Assembly (NCBI GenBank): GCA_031292215.1
Contig: JARLHO010000137.1
Coordinates: 1 to 60,914 of the forward strand
Source: Syntrophobacteraceae bacterium
Lineage (GTDB): Bacteria; Desulfobacterota; Syntrophobacteria; Syntrophobacterales; Syntrophobacteraceae
Length of the DNA stretch: 60,914 nt
Direction: 5' to 3'
Shown: piece by piece, positions 9,777-17,900 of the stretch
Layout: every line of letters starts with the position of its first letter
Numbering within the stretch: the stretch's first letter is position 1
Translations under genes and position numbers: made by a program
The notes under the pieces: generated by a model
Told to the model about the DNA's origin: nothing
The model's database searches: none
Seen by the model: only the letters and a program-made list of their open reading frames with translations

Positions 9777-9971
9777 ATGAAGGACTATGTTTTCTGGTCG
9801 GTGGCGGGGCTAAGCGTCCTGGCCCTGGTAGGATTTAGCGTAAGAGCGGCTGCTCGCGGGAATAAAAAAAGCTGTGCTCCCAAGCGAAAAATCGTCCCCG
9901 AGATGAAGCCCGCCTACGAATATCGGTTGTTTCCAGTCGCTGAAACCTCTGAGACGGCCAAAGCCGCCTGA
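9777..9971 (+). CDS. Small single-pass membrane protein, function unknown
   Basis: A 64-residue protein with a good ribosome site (AAAGGAGATAG just before the ATG). Residues 4-26 (YVFWSVAGLSVLALVGFSVRAAA) form one membrane helix, followed by a basic patch (RGNKKSCAPKRK) and a polar tail. The N-terminus is probably outside and the tail in the cytoplasm. It lies divergent from the broken TPP-enzyme gene and ahead of an SDR remnant. I do not recognise a family. Confidence 0.6.
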   Translation: MKDYVFWSVAGLSVLALVGFSVRAAARGNKKSCAPKRKIVPEMKPAYEYRLFPVAETSETAKAA

Positions 9972-10023
9972 GGAAAACAGGATGGTTGCCCAATGGAAAA
10001 TAGATTGTCGGATTGCTGGAGTG

Positions 10024-10256
10024 ATGAAAAGAGGTGAGGTAGTCGTTGTAACCGGAGCTTCAGCGGTGTCGGGCGGGCCGTGGTGAGGGAATTTGCAAAA
10101 AAAGGCGCCTGGATAGGCTTGCTGGCGCGTGATGGGGACAGGCTCGAAGCCGCGCGCGAAGAAGTCGAAAAAGAGGGCGGACGGGCGAAGTTTGACTTTC
10201 CATCGAAAGTGAGGGTTTTGGCCATATGGAACCCGAGGCCCTCCTGGAAAAACTAA
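10024..10256 (+). pseudogene. Truncated, frameshifted short-chain dehydrogenase remnant
   Basis: Translation from the ATG at 10024 gives MKRGEVVVVTGASA, the start of an SDR Rossmann fold. The frame then shifts near 10063-10068; one extra G would restore GVGRAVVREFAKKGAWIGLLARDGDRLEAAREEV, the usual continuation with its Arg-Asp after beta-2. The reading then runs out after about 75 residues with no catalytic Ser-Tyr-Lys part. So only the NAD(P)-binding front of the gene survives. It is too short and broken to function, and codes for nothing complete in any frame. Confidence 0.8.
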
Positions 10257-10714
10257 AGAAGGAAGAACGGATGGCAATAAAAAAAAAGCCAACCAGTGGG
10301 GCAGACTGATCGGCTTCGAGGAGGAAAGAGTTTTTTTTGTTACTAGTAAGCATAAGCATTTTTAGTGCCAAGTATGGTGATAGTGGCATTTGTACCATAA
10401 CTACCAATACTTATCCCTTGCATGAGAGTAATCTATTCGCGACTTAATCCGGTCGCTATCCCGCCAAACGCCAGCCTAATAGCGCCATAATCTCGCCATT
10501 TCGCCGATCGCAACCACCAACCCCCCTCCGGGGCGGCCGACCCCCTGGCGGCCATTCTAATCGTTGCAAACGATTGCAAAAGGCAAAGGATTGCAATCGC
10601 CATTTATCATGTAAAGATCTGTTCTCCCTATTCCGATAGGAAGGATTGAGCGAAAAGAGGCGACTCGGAGTCCATTAAAGAACTGTAAAACACTCTAAAC
10701 CGTGAGTAAAGCGT
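10257..10714. other. Intergenic stretch without a supported gene
   Basis: A 27-residue in-frame tail (reading MEPEALLEKLKKEERMAIKK from 10225) overlaps the left edge and may be the end of a second decayed gene. The rest holds no coding frame of note. The right part carries TTGCAA boxes listed separately and should contain the promoter of the signalling operon. Confidence 0.4.
10559..10600. promoter_or_regulatory. Cluster of TTGCAA palindromes upstream of the signalling operon
   Basis: TCGTTGCAAACGA (10561-10573) is an imperfect palindrome with 5-base arms. It is followed by CGATTGCAAA, and GATTGCAATC (about 10589-10598) is a perfect 10-base palindrome. Three closely spaced copies of a TTGCAA core about 215-255 bases before the binding-protein gene look like operator sites. 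The regulator is unknown. Confidence 0.45.
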
Positions 10715-10814
10715 TATGGATAGCCAATCTGCGCCTTTTAGCCCCTTGCCTGTTGCCCCCGCATCCGTTGCTAAAGGTTTCTGGAAAAGTCAACGGATAT
10801 TGGGGAAGGTTCGC

Positions 10815-11792
10815 GTGAACCATCTCCTGCGATCCCTCGTTTTCCTGTCTGTGTTCCTGCTTACAGCCACCGACGTACAGGTTCGGCAGAAAACCTATCG
10901 CTTTGGCTACATTCTGTCCACGCAGTCCCAGTTGGGCGCCGGCGCAAAAGCTTTCGCCGATGAAGTCGCCAGGAGAACCGGTGGCGAAATCAAAATCGAG
11001 CAGCAACCTAACGCCGCCCTGGGCGGAGAGGTCGAGATGCTAAACGGGTTGGAGTTGGGCACAGTCGATTTCGCCTTCATCACCGGGGCGGCGCTGCCCA
11101 ACATCATTCCCGAGATGGGCGTATTCGACATCCCGTTTCTTTTCCGGGATGTCAACCAGGCTCGCGACGTGCTGGACAGCCCGCTTGGCCTATACTATCT
11201 CGAAAAATTCAAAGCCAAAAACATGATCGCCCTGGCATGGGGCGAAAACGGCTTACGTCACCTCACCAACTCCATTCGTCCCATCCGAACTCCCGAGGAC
11301 GTGAAGGGGCTAAAGCTGCGTCTTCCGCAGTCCGATTGTATGCTGATCGGCTTTAAGACGCTTGGGGCCCAAACGGTGTCCTTGCCCTTCCCCCAGGTCT
11401 TCGGAGCGCTGCAATCCGGCCAGATCGACGGCCAGGAAAACCCCCTGTCGACGATTATCTCCTCCGGGTTTGCCAAGGTGCAGAAATACCTGTCGCTAAC
11501 CGGCCATGTCTACGATCCGGCGGTCATCCTTGTGTCCAAGGATACCCGGGACGAATTTTCGCCGGCCGAACAGGCCATCTTGTATGAAGCGGCCCGGATG
11601 GGTGCGAAAGCCTCGCGCGAATTCAACGAAAAGATGGAGAAGACCGGTGTGGATATACTTCGCAGGCAGGGGGTCGAGGTGGTCGACAAAATCGATCGCG
11701 CCAAATTCCGGGCCGCCGTTTTACCGGCGTTTTCCGAGTACCAAAAGATGTACGGCGCCAATGTAATAAAGCAAATCCAGGACATGAAATAG
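10815..11792 (+). CDS. TRAP transporter DctP-type solute-binding protein without DctQM partners
   Basis: A periplasmic solute receptor of the DctP family (325 residues from the GTG at 10815, which has GGGGAAGG just upstream and is directly followed by a signal peptide; an ATG at 10716 would add 33 atypical residues). Family features are YRFGYILSTQSQLGAGAKAF, the FNAALGGE-like loop, IPEMGVFDIPFLFRD, the GLKLRLPQSD stretch with the Arg that usually salt-bridges the ligand carboxylate, and SGQIDGQENPLSTI. No DctQ or DctM membrane subunit follows. Instead a hybrid histidine kinase begins 26 bases later, so this protein probably presents an organic acid to the sensor. Confidence 0.88.
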   Translation: MNHLLRSLVFLSVFLLTATDVQVRQKTYRFGYILSTQSQLGAGAKAFADEVARRTGGEIKIEQQPNAALGGEVEMLNGLELGTVDFAFITGAALPNIIPEMGVFDIPFLFRDVNQARDVLDSPLGLYYLEKFKAKNMIALAWGENGLRHLTNSIRPIRTPEDVKGLKLRLPQSDCMLIGFKTLGAQTVSLPFPQVFGALQSGQIDGQENPLSTIISSGFAKVQKYLSLTGHVYDPAVILVSKDTRDEFSPAEQAILYEAARMGAKASREFNEKMEKTGVDILRRQGVEVVDKIDRAKFRAAVLPAFSEYQKMYGANVIKQIQDMK

Positions 11793-11818
11793 GCGCCCGC
11801 GCCGGAAAGAATTGAGCA

Positions 11819-14416
11819 ATGCGGACTCGACTTGGCCTCAATCAAAAGATCGGTATTGCAATGGGTTCGGTGCTCTTTATCATAGTCCTCCTGGGAGGGG
11901 GGGCATGGTTAAATCTCAGGACCATCGGTTCGACTACCGACGTGGTTGAAACGCGATTGTATAAGACACTCGATGCCGATACCCTGGTCATGAAGCTCAT
12001 TGAATCCGGCGCCCTGACCTCTGCCTATGCGATCAAGATGTCCGAGAGCGACCTCAAAGCCGCGCAGAGCGCATTGGATAGCCTTGCCGAAAGCCTTGCG
12101 AAGGTGGCCTCCACTTCCACCGATACCGGCAACGCCACTCGCGCCTACCAGAGGAGTTCACAAACCTTGCTCTCGTCCATCGGCGAGCAGCGCACGGCCT
12201 GTTCGGAGTTCGACCGCGCCGCCACTGCCCTCAATACGACCAGTTCAGCCCTTGCTTACATTCTGACTCGCGAGAATCGACCCGAAATGCTGCCGGCAGC
12301 CTTTAGGCTCTACCAGATTTCAGAGACCGGGACGGCGCAGGCACTGCGTTATCTGGCGAACCGCGACCCGGCCTATGTCGCCACGGCTAAAAATGCGATC
12401 GGCGATTTTGCCCCGGCGCTCGGGACTCTGCGCGCCGCCGCCGCCGATTCCCCGCGTATACAAAAAATCCTTGTGGCGCTTCAGTCGCAGATCGCGGTTT
12501 TTTCAAAGGCCCTGGACGCCATGATCGCCTCCACCGACAAGATCGAGGCCGCCAGGGCGCAGCGCCAGGTGGCGGTTAACTCCCTCATCGGCACGATAAA
12601 TGACCTGCGCACGGTAAATAACCAAGAGCAGTCGGCTGCCATTGTCGCCATGCACCATGCGATGGGCGCCTCGTTGTCTATCGTCAGCCTGCTCTCGCTT
12701 CTCGCCATCGCCGTCGTGGCGTTGGCAGGGCTATTTATCGTCAGAAAGTTCATCGAAGGCAAGCAGGCCCGGGAAAAGTTGACCGAGTACGCGCAACAGA
12801 TCGAATTGCAAAACAGGGAACTGGATGTGGCGCTTGGCCGGGCAAGTGCTGCTACCCGAGCCAAGAGCGAGTTCCTTGCCAGAATGAGCCATGAAATTCG
12901 CACACCCATGAATTCGGTAATCGGTTTTACAGACATCCTCCTGGATACCAACCTCGCGGTCGACCAGTCCGATTACGCCAAAACCATAAAAAGGAGCGGG
13001 GAAGCTCTTCTGGACTTGATCAACGACATTTTGGATTTCTCCAGGATGGAAGCCGGCCAGATGACCCTCGAATCAGTTGATTTCGATCCGGAAACAATCG
13101 CCTGCGATGTCTGCGACCTTATAAGGCCAAAGCTAAATGACAAGCCAATTGATGTCCTCTGCCGGATCGCAGACGATGTTCCCGGGTGGGTAAAAGGCGA
13201 CCCGGGGCGTTTTCGTCAGGTCCTCGTCAACTTGATGGGTAATGCCGTAAAGTTTACCGAATCGGGTGAAATCGAGATCTCCATGGGCCTTGAAGAGGCG
13301 CGGGAGACCGGGGTAAAACTTCGCGCCTCTATTCGTGATACCGGTATCGGTGTGACGCCCGATAAGCTTGAAAAGATTTTTGAAGAGTTTCGGCAGGCAG
13401 ACGGCTTCAATACCCGAAAATATGAGGGAAGCGGCCTGGGACTGGCAATCTCTAGACAGATATCGCGTCTTATGGGCGGAGATGTCACCGCTGAAAGCTC
13501 GTTGGGGGAAGGGGCCGTTTTCCACTTTACCGCCTGGTTTGAAAAATCCAAAGGGCTGAAGAAAACTGATGTGGTCCGCATGCCTTCTTTTGCCGGCGCA
13601 AGGGTTCTGGTGGCCGATGACAACGCCAATAATCTTGAGATACTAAACCACATCTTAAGCCGCGCCGGATTACGGGTCACCTCGGTCTCTCAAGCCACAG
13701 ATATCTTGCCTGTTCTGCTCAAGGGCTATCAATCGGACGATCCCTGTCGCCTCGCAATTATTGACATCTGTATGCCCGACATGACTGGCTTTGCAGTAGC
13801 CAAACAAATTCGAGAGCAAAAATCCGGGGTGGCCCAGACTCCATTGCTTGCCTATTCCTCGTCGGTGACCCATGGATCGAGAAGCTGCATTGAGGCGGGG
13901 TTCAACGGTTTCCTCGTGAAACCCGCATCGCGAAAAAGGCTCCTGGAAGAGGTTGCCCAATTGCTCGGAACCGCCCGTGAGCCGGTGGTTCATATCGAGC
14001 GCCCAACGATCTCTTCCCCACCCGATCCTTTTGCCGGTAACCGCGAGGGATTGCGAATACTTCTTGCCGAAGACAATCTGGTCAATGTCAAACTCGCAAC
14101 GGTTCTGCTCACCAACGCCGGGTTTACCGTGGTTGTGGCCAACAATGGTCAGGAAGCCGTGGCAAAATATACCGCCTCCCCCGAGCTTTTCGATTTGATT
14201 CTAATGGACATCCAGATGCCCGTAATGGATGGTTTGAAGGCGACAAGAGCTATTCGGGAAAAAGGATTCGACAAGGTCCCGATCATTGCAATGACAGCCA
14301 ATGCCATGAAGGGGGACCGCGAAAACTGTCAGGATGCCGGGATGAACGATTATGTGTCAAAACCCATCAGGCGCGAAAAGGTCTTTGCAGTGATTAAGAA
14401 ATGGAGCTCGTTCTAA
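11819..14416 (+). CDS. Hybrid sensor histidine kinase with two receiver domains
   Basis: 865 residues. A membrane helix (about 10-32) and a second one (about 285-310) enclose an all-helical periplasmic region of about 250 residues, much like TorS-type sensors; no clear HAMP follows. After a coiled coil come HisKA with the phospho-accepting His358 (ARMSHEIRTPMN), then a HATPase domain (N box GNAVKFT, DTGIGV, GSGLGLAISRQ). Two receivers follow: the first with Asp649 (IIDICMPD), the second with Asp797 (LMDIQMPVMDG) and the KP near the end. No HPt domain is present, so phosphate may pass to another protein. The gene sits directly after the DctP-type protein, which probably docks on its periplasmic bundle. 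Confidence 0.92.
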   Translation: MRTRLGLNQKIGIAMGSVLFIIVLLGGGAWLNLRTIGSTTDVVETRLYKTLDADTLVMKLIESGALTSAYAIKMSESDLKAAQSALDSLAESLAKVASTSTDTGNATRAYQRSSQTLLSSIGEQRTACSEFDRAATALNTTSSALAYILTRENRPEMLPAAFRLYQISETGTAQALRYLANRDPAYVATAKNAIGDFAPALGTLRAAAADSPRIQKILVALQSQIAVFSKALDAMIASTDKIEAARAQRQVAVNSLIGTINDLRTVNNQEQSAAIVAMHHAMGASLSIVSLLSLLAIAVVALAGLFIVRKFIEGKQAREKLTEYAQQIELQNRELDVALGRASAATRAKSEFLARMSHEIRTPMNSVIGFTDILLDTNLAVDQSDYAKTIKRSGEALLDLINDILDFSRMEAGQMTLESVDFDPETIACDVCDLIRPKLNDKPIDVLCRIADDVPGWVKGDPGRFRQVLVNLMGNAVKFTESGEIEISMGLEEARETGVKLRASIRDTGIGVTPDKLEKIFEEFRQADGFNTRKYEGSGLGLAISRQISRLMGGDVTAESSLGEGAVFHFTAWFEKSKGLKKTDVVRMPSFAGARVLVADDNANNLEILNHILSRAGLRVTSVSQATDILPVLLKGYQSDDPCRLAIIDICMPDMTGFAVAKQIREQKSGVAQTPLLAYSSSVTHGSRSCIEAGFNGFLVKPASRKRLLEEVAQLLGTAREPVVHIERPTISSPPDPFAGNREGLRILLAEDNLVNVKLATVLLTNAGFTVVVANNGQEAVAKYTASPELFDLILMDIQMPVMDGLKATRAIREKGFDKVPIIAMTANAMKGDRENCQDAGMNDYVSKPIRREKVFAVIKKWSSF

Positions 14417-14508
14417 GAGTTCGGAAAAATTCGAATTCCATCCCGGAAAAGAGCCCGGTTCGATCTACGGATCGAGGAGTTCCCGGAAAAAAGAAGTTAG
14501 GAGAATCC

Positions 14509-16539
14509 ATGAACGTATCACGGGCGCCAATCTCCCCGGCAACCTGGTTTAGCGCAATGGGTAAGCTTGCCGCGGGTTGTTTTGCTTTCGCAAAAATGTC
14601 TTTTTGCTCTCTTAGAGCAGGCAAATCAAGGTTTCGAAATCAACTCGGCGTCATTATGCCGGTTCTTGTCGCATGCGTTCTCACCGGTTTCGTCTTTGTA
14701 AACGTGCGCCAGGCGGAGTGGAAAAGAGCACAGTTGGTATTTGAAAGACAATCGAGCGATATTTCGGACTCTCTTCTTGCAAATATTGGTTCCTACCTGG
14801 AAGTCATGTATTCTACCGAGAGCTTCTTCCTGGCCAATCCAAGCGTAGACCGGAATGCGTTTCATCTTTTTACCCGGGGGCTGCTCGCGAGGCATCCCGG
14901 GATTCAGGCCCTGGAATGGATACCCGCGGTACCGGGTAAGAAGCGGTCTTCCTACGAGGATGCAGCTCGAAACGACGGGTTTTCGCAATTTCAGATTGCG
15001 GCGCAGGACAGCAAAAAAAAACTCGTGCCGGCCCCATCAAAGGATGAGTATTTTCCGGTCTACTACGTCGAACCCTACGGGGGAAACGAGAAAGCTCTCG
15101 GCTATGACCTGTCCACCAATCCAGCCCGACTGGAGGCTCTGGAAAAAGCTCGGGACTTGGGAGCGGCGATAGCGACCTCACGACTGATGCTCGTACAGGA
15201 GACCGGGACACAGTCGAGTGTGCTCCTGTTTCTCCCGGTTTACTCCACGGGTTCGGTTCCCGGCGACATCCCATCGCGCAGGCGGAGCCTTAAGGGCTTC
15301 ATCGTCGGGGTCTTCAGGATCGGCGACATTGTCGCCACCGCGCTAAGACCTTTTAACCAAAGAGACATCGCTATCGATCTTCTCGATAAGTCCGCCCCTT
15401 ACGGGGAACAGCTCTTGTTTACGAGCAGGGCGCGACCTTTTGAAGCCGCTACTTCCGGAGCGGTGGAAAAAGGGGGTTGGGAGGCTCTCTTTCACCTCCA
15501 TGACTTTGAAGTTGGAGGACGTAAATGGTCGATCGTCTGTTCTCCAACTGCTTCGTATCGAGCCAATCTCCATCTTTGGGAGGCATGGGCCGTCCTTATG
15601 GGTGGGCTTTTCTTCTCCGTGATGCTGGGGGCGTTCCTGCTCGTAGTGATTGGCCAATCGGCCGCAACCGAGTGTATAGTGGTGGTAAGGACAGCAGAAC
15701 TCTCGCAGTTAAATCGGGAGCTCTCACGCCTCAATTTGGATTTGGAAAAGACGATCCTTATCCATAAGCAAATGGAAGATGAGCTGCAATCGGCCACAGA
15801 GCGCGCCAACGGCATGGCCAAACAGGCTCAGGCCGCCAACGAGGCCAAAAGTGATTTCATCGCCAATATGAGCCATGAACTGCGCACGCCCCTTAACGTG
15901 ATCATTGGTTTTACTGAGCTGATCCTGGACAAACAGTGCGGAGACCTTACCCCCCTGCAGGAAGAATACCTTGGCGATGTGGGGCAAAGCGCCAGAAACC
16001 TATTCCTTCTCATAAACGACATCCTGGATCTCACCAAGATTGAAACCGGCGATCTCGAACTCGAACTGACGGAAATAAATCTGCCCGAACTCCTCTCTCG
16101 AAGCCTTACCATCCTCAGGGAAAAGGCGTTAAAACACAATATAGAGCTTTCCTGCGAAGAAGAAGAAGGGACCCCGGCAACTATTGTTGCCGATGAGCGC
16201 AAAGTAAAGCATATAATTTATAACCTCCTCGCCAATGCGGTGAAATTTACCCCCGATGGGGGGCGCGTGCGAATGAAAACGCAATGTTGCGAGGGGTTGC
16301 TTGAGGTTTTCATCGAAGATAGCGGCATTGGTATGAAAAGGGAGGACCTCCAGCGTATCTTCGATCCCTTTGAGCAAGTGGAAAGCTCGCGCAGTCGACG
16401 GTTTCCGGGCGCGGGTGTGGGGCTCTACCTCGCCAAGAGCATGGTGGAGCTTCATGGGGGAACGATCTGGGCCGAAAGTGAGGGGGAAGGGAGAGGCTCC
16501 AGGTTTTGTTTTGTAATGCCGACGATGCCATCAAATTGA
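14509..16539 (+). CDS. CHASE-domain sensor histidine kinase
   Basis: 676 residues from the ATG at 14509, chosen because AGGAG lies 6 bases upstream; a longer frame opens at 14401 inside the end of the previous gene. A membrane helix lies near residues 45-65, then a periplasmic CHASE domain (about 80-350) with the ARHPGIQALEWIPAVP stretch and GYDLSTNPARLEALEKARD. A second helix (about 370-395) leads to a coiled coil and HisKA with His456 (ANMSHELRTPLN), then HATPase motifs NAVKFT, DSGIGM and GAGVGLYLAKSM. It has no receiver of its own; the next gene is a receiver, its probable partner. CHASE domains bind small ligands such as cytokinin-like molecules, but the ligand here is unknown. Confidence 0.92.
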   Translation: MNVSRAPISPATWFSAMGKLAAGCFAFAKMSFCSLRAGKSRFRNQLGVIMPVLVACVLTGFVFVNVRQAEWKRAQLVFERQSSDISDSLLANIGSYLEVMYSTESFFLANPSVDRNAFHLFTRGLLARHPGIQALEWIPAVPGKKRSSYEDAARNDGFSQFQIAAQDSKKKLVPAPSKDEYFPVYYVEPYGGNEKALGYDLSTNPARLEALEKARDLGAAIATSRLMLVQETGTQSSVLLFLPVYSTGSVPGDIPSRRRSLKGFIVGVFRIGDIVATALRPFNQRDIAIDLLDKSAPYGEQLLFTSRARPFEAATSGAVEKGGWEALFHLHDFEVGGRKWSIVCSPTASYRANLHLWEAWAVLMGGLFFSVMLGAFLLVVIGQSAATECIVVVRTAELSQLNRELSRLNLDLEKTILIHKQMEDELQSATERANGMAKQAQAANEAKSDFIANMSHELRTPLNVIIGFTELILDKQCGDLTPLQEEYLGDVGQSARNLFLLINDILDLTKIETGDLELELTEINLPELLSRSLTILREKALKHNIELSCEEEEGTPATIVADERKVKHIIYNLLANAVKFTPDGGRVRMKTQCCEGLLEVFIEDSGIGMKREDLQRIFDPFEQVESSRSRRFPGAGVGLYLAKSMVELHGGTIWAESEGEGRGSRFCFVMPTMPSN

Positions 16540-16555
16540 ATGGGGAGAAGGCCCT

Positions 16556-17008
16556 ATGACCGAGAAACTAAAAACGCTGATTATCGAGGATAGTAAGCCC
16601 ATCCAGGTTATTTACAAAGTTGGGCTTAGTGACACCATCTTTGAAAAGCGTTTTGAGGCAGACGGTAACACAGCCCTGGAAATCTATAAGAGCTGGCGCC
16701 CCGATATCATCGTCTTGGATCTCACGATTCAAGGGATGAGCGGTTTCTTGCTGCTCAAAGAAATTCGGGAGGGGCAAAAAGATGCGATCACTACGGTCGT
16801 GGTGGCGAGTTCTCTCTCGGATGGAAATACGGTTATCGATATTTTGAAACTGGGTGTGGCGGGATATATCGTAAAACCGTTCACCCACAAGGAGATCGGT
16901 AAAAAGATTCTCGATTCTTACAAAAGAATGCATCCGGAAAGGGCCGAGGAAGCATTTGCCGTTTTGAATGCCGACCGGGAGGCCCCCGGGGCGCCCAAGG
17001 GCCGATGA
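16556..17008 (+). CDS. Single-domain response regulator (CheY-like)
   Basis: A 150-residue stand-alone receiver. Acidic pair ED at residues 11-12, phospho-accepting Asp55 (IIVLDLTIQGMSG), Ser in VVVASSLS and Lys107 (YIVKPF) are all present, so it should be phosphorylatable. After the fold there is a 25-residue basic and proline-rich tail with no DNA-binding or enzymatic domain. It follows the CHASE kinase by 16 bases with GGGGAGAAGG as ribosome site, closing the signalling operon. Its output must be through protein contact. Confidence 0.92.
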   Translation: MTEKLKTLIIEDSKPIQVIYKVGLSDTIFEKRFEADGNTALEIYKSWRPDIIVLDLTIQGMSGFLLLKEIREGQKDAITTVVVASSLSDGNTVIDILKLGVAGYIVKPFTHKEIGKKILDSYKRMHPERAEEAFAVLNADREAPGAPKGR

Positions 17009-17059
17009 CTTCTCATTGGCTTTCCTGCTGACGAGGTGCAATAGCCCCATGCTTTGCTT

Positions 17060-17310
17060 TTTGTCGCTTCTATTACCGCTTCTCGTTGCCGCTTGTATTG
17101 CCGGATCTGGTTGCCGTTTTGCACACCCGGTCCGCATGTGCTATGGATCTGCCACCGGGAAATGATGTCGGTATGCTTACGGTGACAAGGGGAGGGTGGT
17201 TTACCATGATTTGGGGAGTTTCCATGGCGCCGCTCATTATTTACCGCTGTTATCGTGCTGTTATCCACGCTGTTATCGTGCTGTTATCCATGCTGTTAGC
17301 TGGCTGTTAT
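17060..17310 (+). repeat. Intergenic element with TTGCCGCTTCT and GCTGTTATC repeats
   Basis: Bases 17065-17125 carry four imperfect 12-base units of the kind TTGCCGCTTCTA. Bases 17246-17310 carry six units of GCTGTTATC plus two or three variable bases (period 11-12). A related but inverted arrangement lies at about 44720-45020, where the reverse strand shows TTGCCGCATCT, TTGCCGCTTCC and several GCTGTTA/GCTGATA units. Shared order in two places suggests one mobile or duplicated intergenic element. Confidence 0.55.
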
Positions 17311-17417
17311 TTGAGCAATCATAATTGGATTTAGAAAAGTAATTCGGTTAGTTACAAATTATGGCGAAATTGTTTTCGCTGTTTTTATCAGCGCGGATGC
17401 AAAAAGATCGGGCTGGT

Positions 17418-17740
17418 CGAAGGAAGCAAGGAGCAGGAAGCAGGAAGCAGGAAGCAGGAAGCGAGGAAGCAGGAAGCGAGGAAGCGAGGAAGCAGGAAGC
17501 GAGGAAGCGAGGAAGCGAGGAAGCGAGGAAGCGAGGAAGCAAGGAAGCAGGAAGCGAGGAAGCAGGAAGCAGGAAGCAGGAAGCAGGAAGCGAGGAAGCG
17601 AGGAAGCGAGGAAGCGAGGAAGCGAGGAAGCGAGGAAGCGAGGAAGCGAGGAGCAGGAAGCAGGAAGCAAGGAGCAGGAAGCAGGAAGCAGGAAGCAGGA
17701 AGCAGGAAGCGAGGAAGCGAGGAAGCGAGGAGCAAGAGGG
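17418..17740 (+). repeat. Minisatellite of mixed 7-base and 8-base GGAAGC units
   Basis: About 320 bases composed of two unit types, AGGAAGC (7) and GAGGAAGC (8), in irregular order, with a few shortened AGGAGC units. Runs of the 8-base unit alternate with runs of the 7-base unit. Because the unit lengths differ by one, all three frames are used in turn. Purines are almost all on the plus strand, so the tract may form unusual DNA structure. Confidence 0.9.
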
Positions 17741-17900
17741 CGACTGTTCCCCCGCTCCCGGCTCCCCGCTTCCCGTATTCGCGGCTCACCTGCTCCGGGG
17801 CGCGCGCGCGGGCTCTTTAAAAAATGAATAAAACAGCAGTCCTGATCCTTTGGTGCGTTTTTTTTCTCTCACCTTCGGTGGAAGGCGCCGCCCCGGGACA

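Larger units (their letters stand above)
17009..17900. other. Long intergenic region made mostly of repeats
   Basis: Nearly 900 bases separate the end of the signalling operon from the stop of the LysR gene. Three repeat types fill it: imperfect TTGCCGCTTCT-like repeats (about 17060-17135), a GCTGTTATC array (17246-17310) and a long GGAAGC array (about 17418-17740). The open frames that cross the last array on both strands are products of the repeat and not genes. Confidence 0.7.

Noticed and set aside
17361-17831. Long open frames on both strands across the GGAAGC array
   Set aside because: The residues (Glu-Glu-Ala-Arg-Lys or Leu-Pro-Arg-Phe-Leu-Ala patterns) come only from the tandem units, with no ribosome site or family match.
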